From: Xanthomonas arboricola pv. populi
GTDB taxonomy: Bacteria; Pseudomonadota; Gammaproteobacteria; Xanthomonadales; Xanthomonadaceae
Direction: 5' to 3'
Assembly: GCF_002939945.1 (NCBI RefSeq)
Contig: NZ_MDEB01000003.1
Location: 128,547 to 192,546, forward strand
Length of the DNA: 64,000 bases
This document shows positions 26,098-35,140 of this stretch, in pieces (position 1 is the stretch's first letter; each line of letters opens with the position of its first letter). The translations under genes were made by a program, and so were the position numbers. The notes beneath the pieces are model-generated. The model did no database searches. It was not told the DNA's origin and worked only from the letters and a program-made list of their open reading frames with translations.

Positions 26098-28542
26098 GTG
26101 CCCCGACGCCACGACAACGACGCTCCCGACGATTTCGAGGACGATTCCACCGAGCAAGGCTCCCGCTGGCAACGCAGGCTGATTGTCTGGGCCTTTGCGG
26201 CATTCGCGCTGGCGCTCGGGTTCCTGATTCCCTACACGGTATATCTGAACAAGCAGGTCACCCAGCGTTTCGGCGAGCTGCGTTGGCAGATCCCGACCCG
26301 CGTGTACGGGCGGCCGCTGGTGCTGGCGCCGGGCAATGCGCTGGATGCGGCCACCCTGAAGACCGAGCTGGACGCAGCCTCGTACCGCGACGACGGGCAG
26401 GCCAAGCTGGCCGGCACCTACCAGCAGGACGGCAGCCGCTTCACCATCGCCAGCCGCGGCTATATCGATGTGGACGGGCGCGTGCCCGCGCGGCGGGTTG
26501 AGGTCAGCCTCTCCGGTGGGCGCGTGGCCAGCCTGCGCGACGCCGGCGACCGCAAGGCGCTGAAGAGTGCGCGGCTGGATCCGGCGCGCATCGCCACGCT
26601 GTACGGGCAGAAGCAGGAAGAACGCCGCCTGGTGCGCATGGAAGAAGTGCCCGAGCTGCTGGTCACCGGCCTGCAGGCGGTCGAGGACCGCGACTTCAAC
26701 AGCCACCACGGCATCGACCTGAGCGGCATGGTGCGCGCGGCCTGGATCATGGCGCGCTCCGGCGGCCAGGTCCGCCAGGGCGCCAGCACCCTGACCCAGC
26801 AGCTGGCGCGCAGCGGCCTGCTCGGCATCGGCAAGGAACAGACCCTCACCCGCAAGTTCAACGAGATCCTGTACGCGGTGATCATGGAGGCGCGTTACGA
26901 CAAGCGCACCATCCTGGAGGCCTATCTCAACCAGGTCTATCTGGGCCAGCGCGGCGGGCAGGCGATCCACGGCGTGTCCTCGGGTGCGGAGCTGTGGTTC
27001 GGCCGCGAGCTGAATTCGATGACCACCGAGCAGATCGCCTTGCTGATCGGGCTGGTCAAGGGGCCGTCCTACTACGACCCGCGACGCAACCCGGAGCGCG
27101 CGCTGGATCGACGCAATTTCGTGCTGGGCAAGCTGCACGAAAACAACCTGATCGACGCGGCCGAATACAAGCGCGCACTGGCCGCACCGCTGGGCGTGCC
27201 GACCGAGCCCGGCCTGGTCGCGGCCAACCGCTTCCCGGCCTATGTGGATCTGGTGCGGCGCCAGCTGGCGCACGACTATCCGGAAGGCGTGCTGCAGGGC
27301 GCCGGCATGAGCGTGCTCACCGGCATGTCGCCGTCCGCGCAGGCGTATGCCGAAGGCGCGGTGACCGGCACCATCAAGCGGCTGGACAACAAGAAGCGCC
27401 CGCCGCTGCAGGCCGGCCTGGTGCTGACCGACGTGCATAACGGCGATGTGCTGGCGGTGGTCGGCAGCCGCGACGTGGCCAAGCCGGGCTTCAACCGCGC
27501 GGTCGAAGCGCAGCGGCAGGTCGGCTCCTTGCTCAAGCCGTTCGTGTACCTGCTGGCGCTGGCCTCGCCGGACCGCTGGGCTCTGTCCAGCTGGGTCGAC
27601 GATGCGCCGGTGACGGTGCAGCTCAGCCGCGGCAAGACCTGGTCGCCGGGCAATTCCGACAACCGCAGCCACGGCACGGTGCGGCTGATCGATGCGCTGG
27701 CGCATTCCTACAACCAGTCCACGGTGCGCGTGGGCATGCAGGTCGGCCCGGAGCGCATCGCCCAGCTGATCCAGGTCTTGGCCGGCATCAAGGCCGACAC
27801 CAATCCCTCGCTGATCCTCGGTGCCACCGACCAGAGCCCGTACGGCATGGCGCAGCTGTACCAGTTCCTGGCCGCCGGCGGCGAAATCCAGCCGCTGCAT
27901 GCGGTGCGCGGCGTGCTCGATCCGCAGGGCAAGCTGCTCAAGCGCTACGACAAGACCCCGGCGCCGGCGCAGGAGGGCGATTCGGTGGCCGCCAACCTGA
28001 TCAGCATCGCGCTGCAGCAGGTGGTCAGCGGCGGCACCGCACGGCAACTGCTGGGCGATGGCCTGGGGCGGCTGTCGCCGGCTGGCAAGACCGGCACCTC
28101 CAACGACGGCCGCGACAGCTGGTACGCCGGCTACACCGGCGACCATCTGGCGGTGATCTGGATGGGCAACGACCAGAACGAGCAGACCGGCCTGTACGGC
28201 GCCACCGGCGCGATGCGGGTGTGGTCGAGCATCTTCGCGCGGCTGCCGAGTGCGCCGTTGAAGGTCAGCGGCAAGGGCCTGGACTGGCAGTGGGTGGATG
28301 CGGCCGGCACCGGCGTCACCGATGCCGGCTGCCCGGGCGCGCGTCAGTTCCCGTTCGTGGTCGGCTTCACCCCGGCCTATGCCCCCTGTGCCGGCAATGT
28401 ACCGTCGATCGAAGGCGTGCCTGGCGATGCATCCGCGCCGGCCGAACAATCCGGCGGTGGTGGCTGGCGTCGCTTCTTCGGTCTGGAAAAGAAGCCGGAA
28501 GACCCCGCGCCGGCACCCGCCGCGGCTCCACCTGCACGTTGA
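26098..28542 (+). CDS. mrcB: Bifunctional penicillin-binding protein 1B
   Basis: PBP1B polymerises and cross-links peptidoglycan. The 814-residue protein has a short acidic cytoplasmic tail, one membrane span ('FAAFALALGFLIPYTVYL'), a UB2H-like region, the GT51 glycosyltransferase with 'EDRDFNSHHG' and 'GASTLTQQLAR', and a transpeptidase with the active serine in 'GSLLKPF' (Ser477), the SxN motif in 'HSYNQS', and 'KTGTS' (Lys664). It starts at GTG 26098 with no clear ribosome site. The next gene, a TPR lipoprotein, begins 13 bases after its stop, so the two are almost certainly co-transcribed. Confidence 0.96.
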   Translation: MPRRHDNDAPDDFEDDSTEQGSRWQRRLIVWAFAAFALALGFLIPYTVYLNKQVTQRFGELRWQIPTRVYGRPLVLAPGNALDAATLKTELDAASYRDDGQAKLAGTYQQDGSRFTIASRGYIDVDGRVPARRVEVSLSGGRVASLRDAGDRKALKSARLDPARIATLYGQKQEERRLVRMEEVPELLVTGLQAVEDRDFNSHHGIDLSGMVRAAWIMARSGGQVRQGASTLTQQLARSGLLGIGKEQTLTRKFNEILYAVIMEARYDKRTILEAYLNQVYLGQRGGQAIHGVSSGAELWFGRELNSMTTEQIALLIGLVKGPSYYDPRRNPERALDRRNFVLGKLHENNLIDAAEYKRALAAPLGVPTEPGLVAANRFPAYVDLVRRQLAHDYPEGVLQGAGMSVLTGMSPSAQAYAEGAVTGTIKRLDNKKRPPLQAGLVLTDVHNGDVLAVVGSRDVAKPGFNRAVEAQRQVGSLLKPFVYLLALASPDRWALSSWVDDAPVTVQLSRGKTWSPGNSDNRSHGTVRLIDALAHSYNQSTVRVGMQVGPERIAQLIQVLAGIKADTNPSLILGATDQSPYGMAQLYQFLAAGGEIQPLHAVRGVLDPQGKLLKRYDKTPAPAQEGDSVAANLISIALQQVVSGGTARQLLGDGLGRLSPAGKTGTSNDGRDSWYAGYTGDHLAVIWMGNDQNEQTGLYGATGAMRVWSSIFARLPSAPLKVSGKGLDWQWVDAAGTGVTDAGCPGARQFPFVVGFTPAYAPCAGNVPSIEGVPGDASAPAEQSGGGGWRRFFGLEKKPEDPAPAPAAAPPAR

Positions 28543-28555
28543 CTGGAGTGACCCG

Positions 28556-29080
28556 ATGAACCGACTGCACCGTTTGCTTGCCCTCGCTGGCGTGTCTGCC
28601 GCACTCACCGCCTGCGTCAGCGCGCCGCCCGCGCCACCACCGGCCCCGGTGGACCCGACCACGCCGACACAGCGCCTGTTGCTGATCGAACGCGAGGCCG
28701 GCGTCGACGACACCGAGCTGTCGGTGCAGCCATTGCGCGACCCGCAGGTGGACGATCTGCGCGAGACCGCCAAGAGCAAGCGCCAGGCCGGCGACCTGGC
28801 CGGCGCGGCTGCGGCGCTGGATCAGGCCGTGGGCCTGGTCTCCGGCGATCCGGCCATCCTGCAGGAGCGTGCCGAAGTGGCGGTGCTGCAGGCCGATTGG
28901 CCCGCCGCCGAGGGTTTCGCCAAGCAGGCCATCGAGCTGGGCTCCAAGACCGGGCCGCTGTGCCGTCGGCATTGGGCCACCATCGAACAGTCGCGGCTGG
29001 CGCGTGGCGAGAAGGAAAACGCCGCCTCGGCCAAGTCGCAGATTGCCGGGTGCACGGTGCCCGGCGTGAAACGCTACTGA
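28556..29080 (+). CDS. TPR lipoprotein, possible PBP1B activator (LpoP-like)
   Basis: A 174-residue outer-membrane lipoprotein: signal peptide with lipobox 'LTAC' (Cys20), a proline-rich linker ('APPAPPPAPVDP'), then TPR-type helices ('AKSKRQAGDLAGAAAALDQAVGLVSGDP'-like pair and 'QADWPAAEGFAKQAIELG'). Two cysteines near the C-terminus may pair. It lies 13 bp after mrcB. In Pseudomonas the TPR lipoprotein LpoP, encoded beside PBP1B, activates that synthase. The same architecture and position make this a good candidate for the equivalent protein. That function is inference. Confidence 0.82.
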   Translation: MNRLHRLLALAGVSAALTACVSAPPAPPPAPVDPTTPTQRLLLIEREAGVDDTELSVQPLRDPQVDDLRETAKSKRQAGDLAGAAAALDQAVGLVSGDPAILQERAEVAVLQADWPAAEGFAKQAIELGSKTGPLCRRHWATIEQSRLARGEKENAASAKSQIAGCTVPGVKRY

Positions 29081-29101
29081 GCACGGCAGCGACGCCGGCT
29101 G

Positions 29102-29130
29102 CGCTTGCCGCAAGGCAGGCGCGGCAAGCG
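29102..29130 (+). terminator. Terminator hairpin after mrcB-lipoprotein operon
   Basis: A perfect ten-base stem, CGCTTGCCGC (29102-29111) with GCGGCAAGCG (29121-29130), closes a nine-base loop 22 bases after the lipoprotein stop. There is no long T-run. Position and strength fit a terminator. Confidence 0.55.
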
Positions 29131-29331
29131 TGTGGCCTGTACCACTTGCGCCCACCTGCACGACGCGAGCGATTCCTGCCCGCGCACGACCGCCAGCGGC
29201 GCTGCGCAGTTCGCCGTGGGTCGTAAGTGCCGCTGCGCGGCTGGTGCCGCCACCGGTCCACAAGCGCAAGCCAGGCAGCGTCACCGCGCACGCGCTAGGC
29301 TGTCGCGCTTCCTGCCCCAGCTTCCGGTCCC

Positions 29332-31338
29332 ATGTCCCAACTTGCCACTGCCAGCATCGAGGCGCTCAGCGAGGGCGGGGCGCTTGCGCGTCAGCTCGAT
29401 GCGTTTGCGCCGCGTGCCGCGCAGTTGCGCCTGACCGGCGCCATCGCCGAAGCGTTCGAGGCGCGCGAGGTGCTGCTGGCCGAAGCCGGCACCGGCACCG
29501 GCAAGACCTACGCCTATCTGGTGCCGGCGCTGCTGTCGGGGTTGAAGACCATCGTGTCGACCGGCACGCGTGCCCTGCAGGACCAGTTGTTCCATCGCGA
29601 CCTGCCACGCGTGCGCGCCGCGCTCGGCATCGGCCTGCGCAGCGCGCTGCTGAAGGGGCGCGCGAACTATCTGTGCAAGTACCGCACCCAGCAGGCGCGG
29701 GGCGAGCCGCGCTTTGCCACGCCCCAGCAGGTCTCGCAGTTCCAGCGCATCGTGGCCTGGAGCGGGCGCACCCAGTTCGGCGACATGGCCGAGCTGGAAG
29801 CCTTGCCGGACGATTCGCCGCTGCTGCCGCTGGTGACCTCCACCGTCGACAACTGCCTGGGTACCGAATGCCCGTTCTACAGCGAATGCTTCGTGGTGCA
29901 GGCGCGCCAGCGCGCGCAGGCGGCCGATCTGGTGGTGGTCAACCACCATCTGCTGCTCGCCGATCTGGCGCTCAAACAGGAAGGCTTTGGCGAGATCCTG
30001 CCCGGCGCGCAGGCCTTCGTCATCGACGAGGCGCACCAGCTGCCGGAACTGGCGGCGAACTTCTTCGGCGAAAGTTTCGGCATGCGGCCGTGGCAGGAAC
30101 TGGCGCGCGATTGCATGGTCGAAGCGCGCCTGGTCGCCGGTGCGCAGGCCAGCCTGCAGGAACCGATCCTGGCCCTGGACGAGGCCTTGCGCGGCCTGCG
30201 TGCGGGCATGGAAGGCCTGCCCTCGCGCGGCACGCAATGGCGTGCGCTGTCCAGGCCGCAGGTGCGCGAAGGCTTCGATGCGGTGTTGTCGTCGTTGGCG
30301 CGCTTGGGCGAGGCCCTGCTGCCGTTGCGCGAGGCCTCGCCGGGGTTCGATGGTTGTTCTGCACGTGCGCAGGAAGCGTTGGCGCGGTTGTCGCGCTGGC
30401 TGGGCGAGGACGCGCCGGTGCCGGATTTCGACCAGGAGCTGCCGGATACTGTCGACAACGACGTGCTGTGGTACGAGCTCAGCCCGCGCGGTTTCCGCTG
30501 CCAGCGCACGCCGTTGGACGTGTCCGGGCCGCTGCGCGAGCACCGCGAGAAATCCCACGCGGCCTGGGTGTTCACCTCGGCCACGCTGGCGGTGGGCGGC
30601 GAGTTCGACCACATCGCGCAGCGCCTGGGCCTGAGCGATCCGGTGACCTTGCTGCAGCCCAGTCCCTTCGATTGGGCGCGCCAGGCGCTGTGCTATCTGC
30701 CGCCGAACCTGCCCGATCCGGCTGCGCGCGGATTCGGCACGGCGCTGATCGCGGCGCTGACGCCGGTACTGGACGCCTCCAACGGCCGCGCCTTCCTGTT
30801 GTTCGCCTCGCACCGCGCGCTGCGCGAGGCCGCCGACGCATTGCGCGGTGCGCCGTGGCCATTGTTCGTGCAGGGCGAAGCGCCGCGTGCCACCTTGCTG
30901 CAGCGTTTCCGCACGTCCGGCAACGGCGTGCTGCTGGGGTCGGCCAGCTTCCGCGAGGGCGTGGATGTGGTCGGCGATGCCCTGAGCGTGGTGGTGATCG
31001 ACAAGCTGCCGTTCGCCGCGCCCGACGACCCGGTGTTCGAAGCGCGCCTGGATGCGATCCGCCGCGACGGCGGCAACCCGTTCCGCGACGAACAGTTGCC
31101 GCAGGCGGTGATCGCGCTCAAACAGGGCGTGGGCCGGCTGATCCGCAGCGAAACCGATCGCGGCGTGCTGGTGCTGTGCGATCCGCGGCTGGTGAACAAG
31201 GGCTACGGCCGCACCTTCATGAAGTCGCTGCCGCCGTTTGCGCGCACCCGCGAGATCGGCGACGTGCGCGCGTTCTTTGGCGTCGCCGAGCCGGTGGGCG
31301 ACAATGGCGTGCTCGCGTTGCCGTTCGGCGACGACTGA
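29332..31338 (+). CDS. yoaA: ATP-dependent iron-sulfur helicase YoaA (DinG family)
   Basis: An XPD/DinG-like 5' to 3' DNA helicase; the E. coli homologue helps repair replication damage. The 668-residue protein has Walker A 'AGTGTGKT' (residues 52-59), four cysteines for an iron-sulfur cluster (115, 175, 180 and 186), a DEAH box in 'VIDEAHQLPE', and C-terminal motifs 'FREGVDVVG' and 'QGVGRLIRSE'. The lack of an N-terminal exonuclease and the length favour YoaA over long DinG forms. It heads a three-gene operon: tsaB begins 28 bp downstream. Confidence 0.9.
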   Translation: MSQLATASIEALSEGGALARQLDAFAPRAAQLRLTGAIAEAFEAREVLLAEAGTGTGKTYAYLVPALLSGLKTIVSTGTRALQDQLFHRDLPRVRAALGIGLRSALLKGRANYLCKYRTQQARGEPRFATPQQVSQFQRIVAWSGRTQFGDMAELEALPDDSPLLPLVTSTVDNCLGTECPFYSECFVVQARQRAQAADLVVVNHHLLLADLALKQEGFGEILPGAQAFVIDEAHQLPELAANFFGESFGMRPWQELARDCMVEARLVAGAQASLQEPILALDEALRGLRAGMEGLPSRGTQWRALSRPQVREGFDAVLSSLARLGEALLPLREASPGFDGCSARAQEALARLSRWLGEDAPVPDFDQELPDTVDNDVLWYELSPRGFRCQRTPLDVSGPLREHREKSHAAWVFTSATLAVGGEFDHIAQRLGLSDPVTLLQPSPFDWARQALCYLPPNLPDPAARGFGTALIAALTPVLDASNGRAFLLFASHRALREAADALRGAPWPLFVQGEAPRATLLQRFRTSGNGVLLGSASFREGVDVVGDALSVVVIDKLPFAAPDDPVFEARLDAIRRDGGNPFRDEQLPQAVIALKQGVGRLIRSETDRGVLVLCDPRLVNKGYGRTFMKSLPPFARTREIGDVRAFFGVAEPVGDNGVLALPFGDD

Positions 31339-31366
31339 GCTCTCCCTTCCTGCCTGCGGTCCTGCC

Positions 31367-32086
31367 ATGAAAGTCCTCGCGTTCGAGACCTCCACCGAAG
31401 CCTGTTCCGTCGCGCTGCACGTGGATGGCCGCGTGCTGGAGCGCTTCGAACTGGCGCCGCGTCGCCATGCCGAACTGGCGCTGCCATGGGCCGGGCAACT
31501 GCTGGCCGACGCCGGCATCGCGCGCCGCCAGCTCGATGCGATCGCGGTCGGTCGTGGCCCGGGCGCCTTCACCGGCGTGCGTCTGGCGATCGGCATTGCG
31601 CAGGGCATCGCGCTGGGCCTGGACGTGCCGGTGCTGGCGGTGTCCACGCTGCAGGTGCTGGCTCTGCGCGCGCCCGCCGAGGCGGCGCAGGTGGTGGCCT
31701 GCATCGATGCGCGCATGGGCGAGGTGTATGCCGGCGTCTTCGCGCGCGATAGCGACACGCTGCGGGAGCTGGTGCCGGAAGTGGTGTGCGCACCGCAGGA
31801 ATGCGTCGTGCCGGACACGCTGCACCGCTTTGCCGGTGTCGGCAGCGGATTCGCCGCTGCCGATGCAGTGCTGCAACAGCGATTTGCAACCCGGCTGAGC
31901 AGTATCGATGCCGCCGCATTGCCGCATGCCGCCGATCTGCTCACGCTGGCCGTGCCGGCGCTGCTGCGCGGCGAAGGCGTGGCGCCGGAGCGGGTGGAAC
32001 CGGCGTATCTGCGCGACAACGTGGCGCTGACCCTGCTCGAGCAGCAGGCCGCACGCGCAGCCAAGGCCGCTGGCGCCGCGCCATGA
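31367..32086 (+). CDS. tsaB: tRNA t6A biosynthesis protein TsaB
   Basis: TsaB is the scaffold partner of TsaD in transfer of threonylcarbamoyl to A37 of ANN-reading tRNAs, an essential modification. The 239-residue protein has the ASKHA start 'MKVLAFETSTEACSVAL', 'RRHAELALP', and 'GRGPGAFTGVRLAIGIAQGIA', all diagnostic. Its TGA stop overlaps the next start as ATGA, so translation of the downstream ADP-ribosylglycohydrolase is probably coupled. Confidence 0.96.
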   Translation: MKVLAFETSTEACSVALHVDGRVLERFELAPRRHAELALPWAGQLLADAGIARRQLDAIAVGRGPGAFTGVRLAIGIAQGIALGLDVPVLAVSTLQVLALRAPAEAAQVVACIDARMGEVYAGVFARDSDTLRELVPEVVCAPQECVVPDTLHRFAGVGSGFAAADAVLQQRFATRLSSIDAAALPHAADLLTLAVPALLRGEGVAPERVEPAYLRDNVALTLLEQQAARAAKAAGAAP

Positions 32087-32997
32087 CCGACGCGTTGCAG
32101 CGCGCACGTTTCCGCGGCTGCCTGCTGGGCCTGGCGGTGGGCGATGCGCTCGGCACCACGCTGGAATTCTGCGCGCCGGGCAGCTTCACCCCGATCGACG
32201 ACATGTGCGGCGGCGGCCCGTTCGCGCTGCGCGCCGGGCAGTGGACCGACGACACCTCGATGGCCCTGTGCCTGGCGCACAGCCTGCTGTATCGGCAAGG
32301 CTTCGACGCCGCCGACCAGATGAACCGCTATTGCAACTGGTACCAGCACGGTTACCTCAGCAGCACCGGCGCCTGCTTCGATATCGGCGCAACCGTGCGG
32401 CAGGCGCTGGAGCGCTATCTGGAGGGCGGGCCGGCCTTCAGCGGCAGCACCGATCCGCGCTCGGCCGGCAATGGCTCGCTGATGCGGCTGGCGCCGGTGG
32501 CGATGTATTACGCGCACCGCCCCGCCGAGCTGGGCGAGCGCGCCGCCGACAGCTCGCGCACCACGCATGCCGCTGACGAAGCGCTGGATGCCTGCCGGCT
32601 GTTCGCCTTCCAGTTGCGTGCCGCGCTGCTCGGCAGCCAGCGCCAGCAGGTGTTGCAGGCCCGCTGCGAAGGGCTGTCGACGCCGGCGCTGCGTGCGTTG
32701 TCGGTGCGCGACCATCGGGCGGTTCCCGCCGCCCGGATCCGCGGCACCGGCTACGTGGTCGATGCGCTGTCGGCGGCGCTCTGGTGCGTCGCCACCACCG
32801 ACACGTTCGCCGATGCGGTGCTGCGTGCGGCCAACCTGGGCGACGATGCCGACACCACCGCGGCCATCTGCGGTCAGCTGGCCGGTGCGTTCCATGGCAT
32901 CGACGGGATTCCCGCCGCCTGGCGCGCGCGCGTGCAGGATGCAGACGCGATCGTCGACCTGGCCGATCGGCTGTACGCAGCTGCGCAGGTCGCGTAA
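32083..32997 (+). CDS. ADP-ribosylglycohydrolase family protein (DraG-like)
   Basis: A 304-residue all-helical enzyme of the DraG/ARH family, which removes ADP-ribose from proteins or nucleic acids using two metal ions. Metal-binding motifs are present: 'GLAVGDALGTTLEF', 'WTDDTSMALCLA' and 'GDDADTTAAICGQLAG'. It begins inside the tsaB stop (ATGA overlap) and ends the yoaA-tsaB operon. No ADP-ribosyltransferase partner is encoded nearby, so its target is unknown. Being coupled to an essential tRNA-modification gene is unusual for the family. Confidence 0.9.
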   Translation: MTDALQRARFRGCLLGLAVGDALGTTLEFCAPGSFTPIDDMCGGGPFALRAGQWTDDTSMALCLAHSLLYRQGFDAADQMNRYCNWYQHGYLSSTGACFDIGATVRQALERYLEGGPAFSGSTDPRSAGNGSLMRLAPVAMYYAHRPAELGERAADSSRTTHAADEALDACRLFAFQLRAALLGSQRQQVLQARCEGLSTPALRALSVRDHRAVPAARIRGTGYVVDALSAALWCVATTDTFADAVLRAANLGDDADTTAAICGQLAGAFHGIDGIPAAWRARVQDADAIVDLADRLYAAAQVA

Positions 32998-33077
32998 CGC
33001 CGCACCGCGCACTGGCCAACGCAGTCCGCGGGAAGGCATGCCGCAGAAAGACGCGTCCCGACCGGACGCGCGACAGC

Positions 33078-33953
33078 TCAACGATCGTCGTGCAGTTCGC
33101 CGCCGGGCAAAAACAGCCAGGTGCGGGTGACCTGCAGGATATCCACGTCGTCTTTGGTCCTGGGCAACGGCGGGAACGGCTGTGCCAGCTGCACCACCCG
33201 CAGCGCTGCCGCATCCAGGGCCGGGGTGCCGCTGGAGATCAGCACGCGGCTGCTTTCCACGCTGCCGTCGCGGCGCACGCCCACACTGATCACCACCTTG
33301 CCGCCGAGTCGGCGACGGCGCGCCTCATCCGGGTAGTTGAGATTGCCGACGCGCTCGGCGCGGTCCACCCAGGCACGCAGGTAGTTGGCGTAGGCGTACT
33401 CGCGGGTACTGGCCGAGACGAACTTGCGATTGGGGCGCTTGGCATATTGCTCCGAGCGCAGATGCACCTCGGCGGCGAGCCGGGCCATTTCCGCATCGCG
33501 CTGCACGCGTTGCGCATCGGTGGGCGAGAACGGGTCGGTCTGCGGGTTCGGCTGCGGGGTGGGGACGGCCTGCTCGCCGCGGCGACTGACCACCACGCGG
33601 GTCTGGGTCGGTTCCGGCGCCTGCACCGTGGTCGCGTGTTGCGCCTGCGGTGCCAGCCCGCTGCGGTCCTGCGGCACCACCCCGGGCTGGCTGTCGCGCG
33701 GGCGTTGCGCTGTGGCGTGATCGCCGCCGCCCTGCTGGTTGGCCTGGGCCAGGAAATCGGCCTGCCTGGGCGTCAGCGGGGTGCTGGTCTGGCTGAAGAT
33801 CACATCCAGCGTCGGCACCAGCGGTGCGTCCTCGCTGACCGCAAATCCTACGCCCAGGATCAGCGCGCCGTGCAGCAGCAGCGAGATCGCCAGCGTCGCG
33901 GTCAGCCGTCGACGCTCGTCCCTGAGAGCCGCCGGTGCCGCGGCCGCGCTCAT
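33078..33953 (-). CDS. TonB-family energy transducer
   Basis: A 291-residue TonB-like protein. A membrane anchor near the N-terminus ('ATLAISLLLHGALILGVGF', with the histidine typical of TonB) is followed by a long periplasmic region rich in Gln, Pro and Arg, and a C-terminal TonB domain with 'NYPDEARRRRLGGKVVISV' and 'SSGTPALDAAALRVV'. It would transmit proton-motive force to TonB-dependent receptors, such as the one in this window. No exbB or exbD lies nearby, so it must share them. Its ATG overlaps the gshB stop (ATGA), giving a gshB-tonB pair. Confidence 0.88.
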   Translation of the reverse strand: MSAAAAPAALRDERRRLTATLAISLLLHGALILGVGFAVSEDAPLVPTLDVIFSQTSTPLTPRQADFLAQANQQGGGDHATAQRPRDSQPGVVPQDRSGLAPQAQHATTVQAPEPTQTRVVVSRRGEQAVPTPQPNPQTDPFSPTDAQRVQRDAEMARLAAEVHLRSEQYAKRPNRKFVSASTREYAYANYLRAWVDRAERVGNLNYPDEARRRRLGGKVVISVGVRRDGSVESSRVLISSGTPALDAAALRVVQLAQPFPPLPRTKDDVDILQVTRTWLFLPGGELHDDR

Positions 33954-34900
33954 TGCGCCGCGCCGGCCTCGATCGCGTCGAACAGCAGCCCGGCGATGTT
34001 CAGGCCGAACTGCGCATCCAGCTCACGCACGCAGGTGGGGCTGGTGACGTTGACCTCGGTCAGGTAATCGCCGATCACGTCCAAGCCGACGAAGCGCATG
34101 CCGCGGCGGCGCATTTCCGGGCCCACCTGCGCGGCGATCCAGCGGTCGCGCTCGGACAGCGGCCTGCCTTCGCCACGTCCGCCGGCGGCCAGATTGCCGC
34201 GGAATTCGTCGCCTTGCGGAATCCGTGCCAGGCAATAGTCCACCGGCTCGCCATCGACCAGCAGGATGCGCTTGTCGCCGGCGGTGATGTCGGGGATGAA
34301 GCGCTGTGCCAGGGTCAGCTTGCGATTGCCGTCGGTCAGCGTTTCCAGGATCACGTTGAGGTTGGGGTCGCCGGCGCCGCTGCGGAAGATCGAACGCCCG
34401 CCCATGCCGTCCAGCGGCTTGAGCACGGCCTGGCCGTGTTCGAGCACGAAGGCCTTCAGCGCCGCCGCATCGCGGCTGACCAGTGTCGGCGGGCAGCACT
34501 GCGGAAACAGCAACGCGGCCAGTTTTTCGTTGTAGTCGCGCAGGCCCTGCGGGTCGTTGACCACCTGCGCGCCGGCGCGCTGGGCCACGCTCAGTACCTG
34601 GGTGTCGTAGACGAACTCCGCATCCACCGGCGGGTCCTTGCGCATCAGCACCACCTGTCCGGGACCGAATTCCAGTTCGGCGAACTCGCCCAGGCTGAAC
34701 CAGCCGGTCTTGTCCTCGCGCACGCTCAAGGGCGCGACCTGTGCCACCGCGCGTCCCTCACGCAGGCTGAGTCCGCCGGGACGCACATACTGCAGCCGGT
34801 GACCACGCCGCTGCGCTTCCAGCAACATGGCGAAGGTGGTGTCTTTGGCGATCTTGATGGAGGCGATGGGATCCATCACCACAACGACGTCGAGCGACAT
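33950..34900 (-). CDS. gshB: Glutathione synthetase
   Basis: GshB joins glycine to gamma-glutamylcysteine with ATP. The 316-residue protein is a typical prokaryotic enzyme, with 'VVMDPIASIKIAKDTTFAML' near the N-terminus, 'MRKDPPVDAEFVYDT', ATP-grasp motifs 'AVLKPLDGMGGRSIFR' and 'GLDVIGDYLTEVNVTSPT'. It is the first gene of the gshB-tonB pair and is divergent from pilG across 240 bp. Confidence 0.97.
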   Translation of the reverse strand: MSLDVVVVMDPIASIKIAKDTTFAMLLEAQRRGHRLQYVRPGGLSLREGRAVAQVAPLSVREDKTGWFSLGEFAELEFGPGQVVLMRKDPPVDAEFVYDTQVLSVAQRAGAQVVNDPQGLRDYNEKLAALLFPQCCPPTLVSRDAAALKAFVLEHGQAVLKPLDGMGGRSIFRSGAGDPNLNVILETLTDGNRKLTLAQRFIPDITAGDKRILLVDGEPVDYCLARIPQGDEFRGNLAAGGRGEGRPLSERDRWIAAQVGPEMRRRGMRFVGLDVIGDYLTEVNVTSPTCVRELDAQFGLNIAGLLFDAIEAGAAQ

Positions 34901-35051
34901 GGGAAGCCAAACCTTTAGAACAGGCTGCAGATGGTAACTTCAAGCGGTGGGCGATGGCGCGCCCGGCCGGGCGTGAATGCGCGACTTGCCGGTCGGCCCG
35001 CAGCTGCGCACAGTCGGAACGTCCGCCCGGCGGGCCCCCGGCAACGCGCCC

Positions 35052-35082
35052 TTGACAGTCAATGCGGGTCTTGGGATATACA
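35052..35082 (+). promoter_or_regulatory. Candidate sigma-70 promoter of the pil-chp operon
   Basis: A perfect TTGACA at 35052-35057 is followed at 17-19 bases by an AT-rich 'gatataca' -10 region (35075-35082). The start site would lie near 35090, some 50 bases before pilG. It is the best promoter match in the gshB-pilG gap. Confidence 0.5.
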
Positions 35083-35140
35083 TGCAGTTTCGTAGCGACG
35101 CCGGAAGGTGAAGAAGCGTCGCGCGTCCGGGGATCTTTGC

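Noticed and set aside
25856..26203. Longer start for the glycosyltransferase
   Set aside because: The extra 116 residues look like translated non-coding DNA and would overlap the mrcB start.
29281..33081. A 1266-codon minus-strand frame across yoaA, tsaB and the glycohydrolase
   Set aside because: It spans three well-identified genes on the other strand and encodes no recognisable domain.
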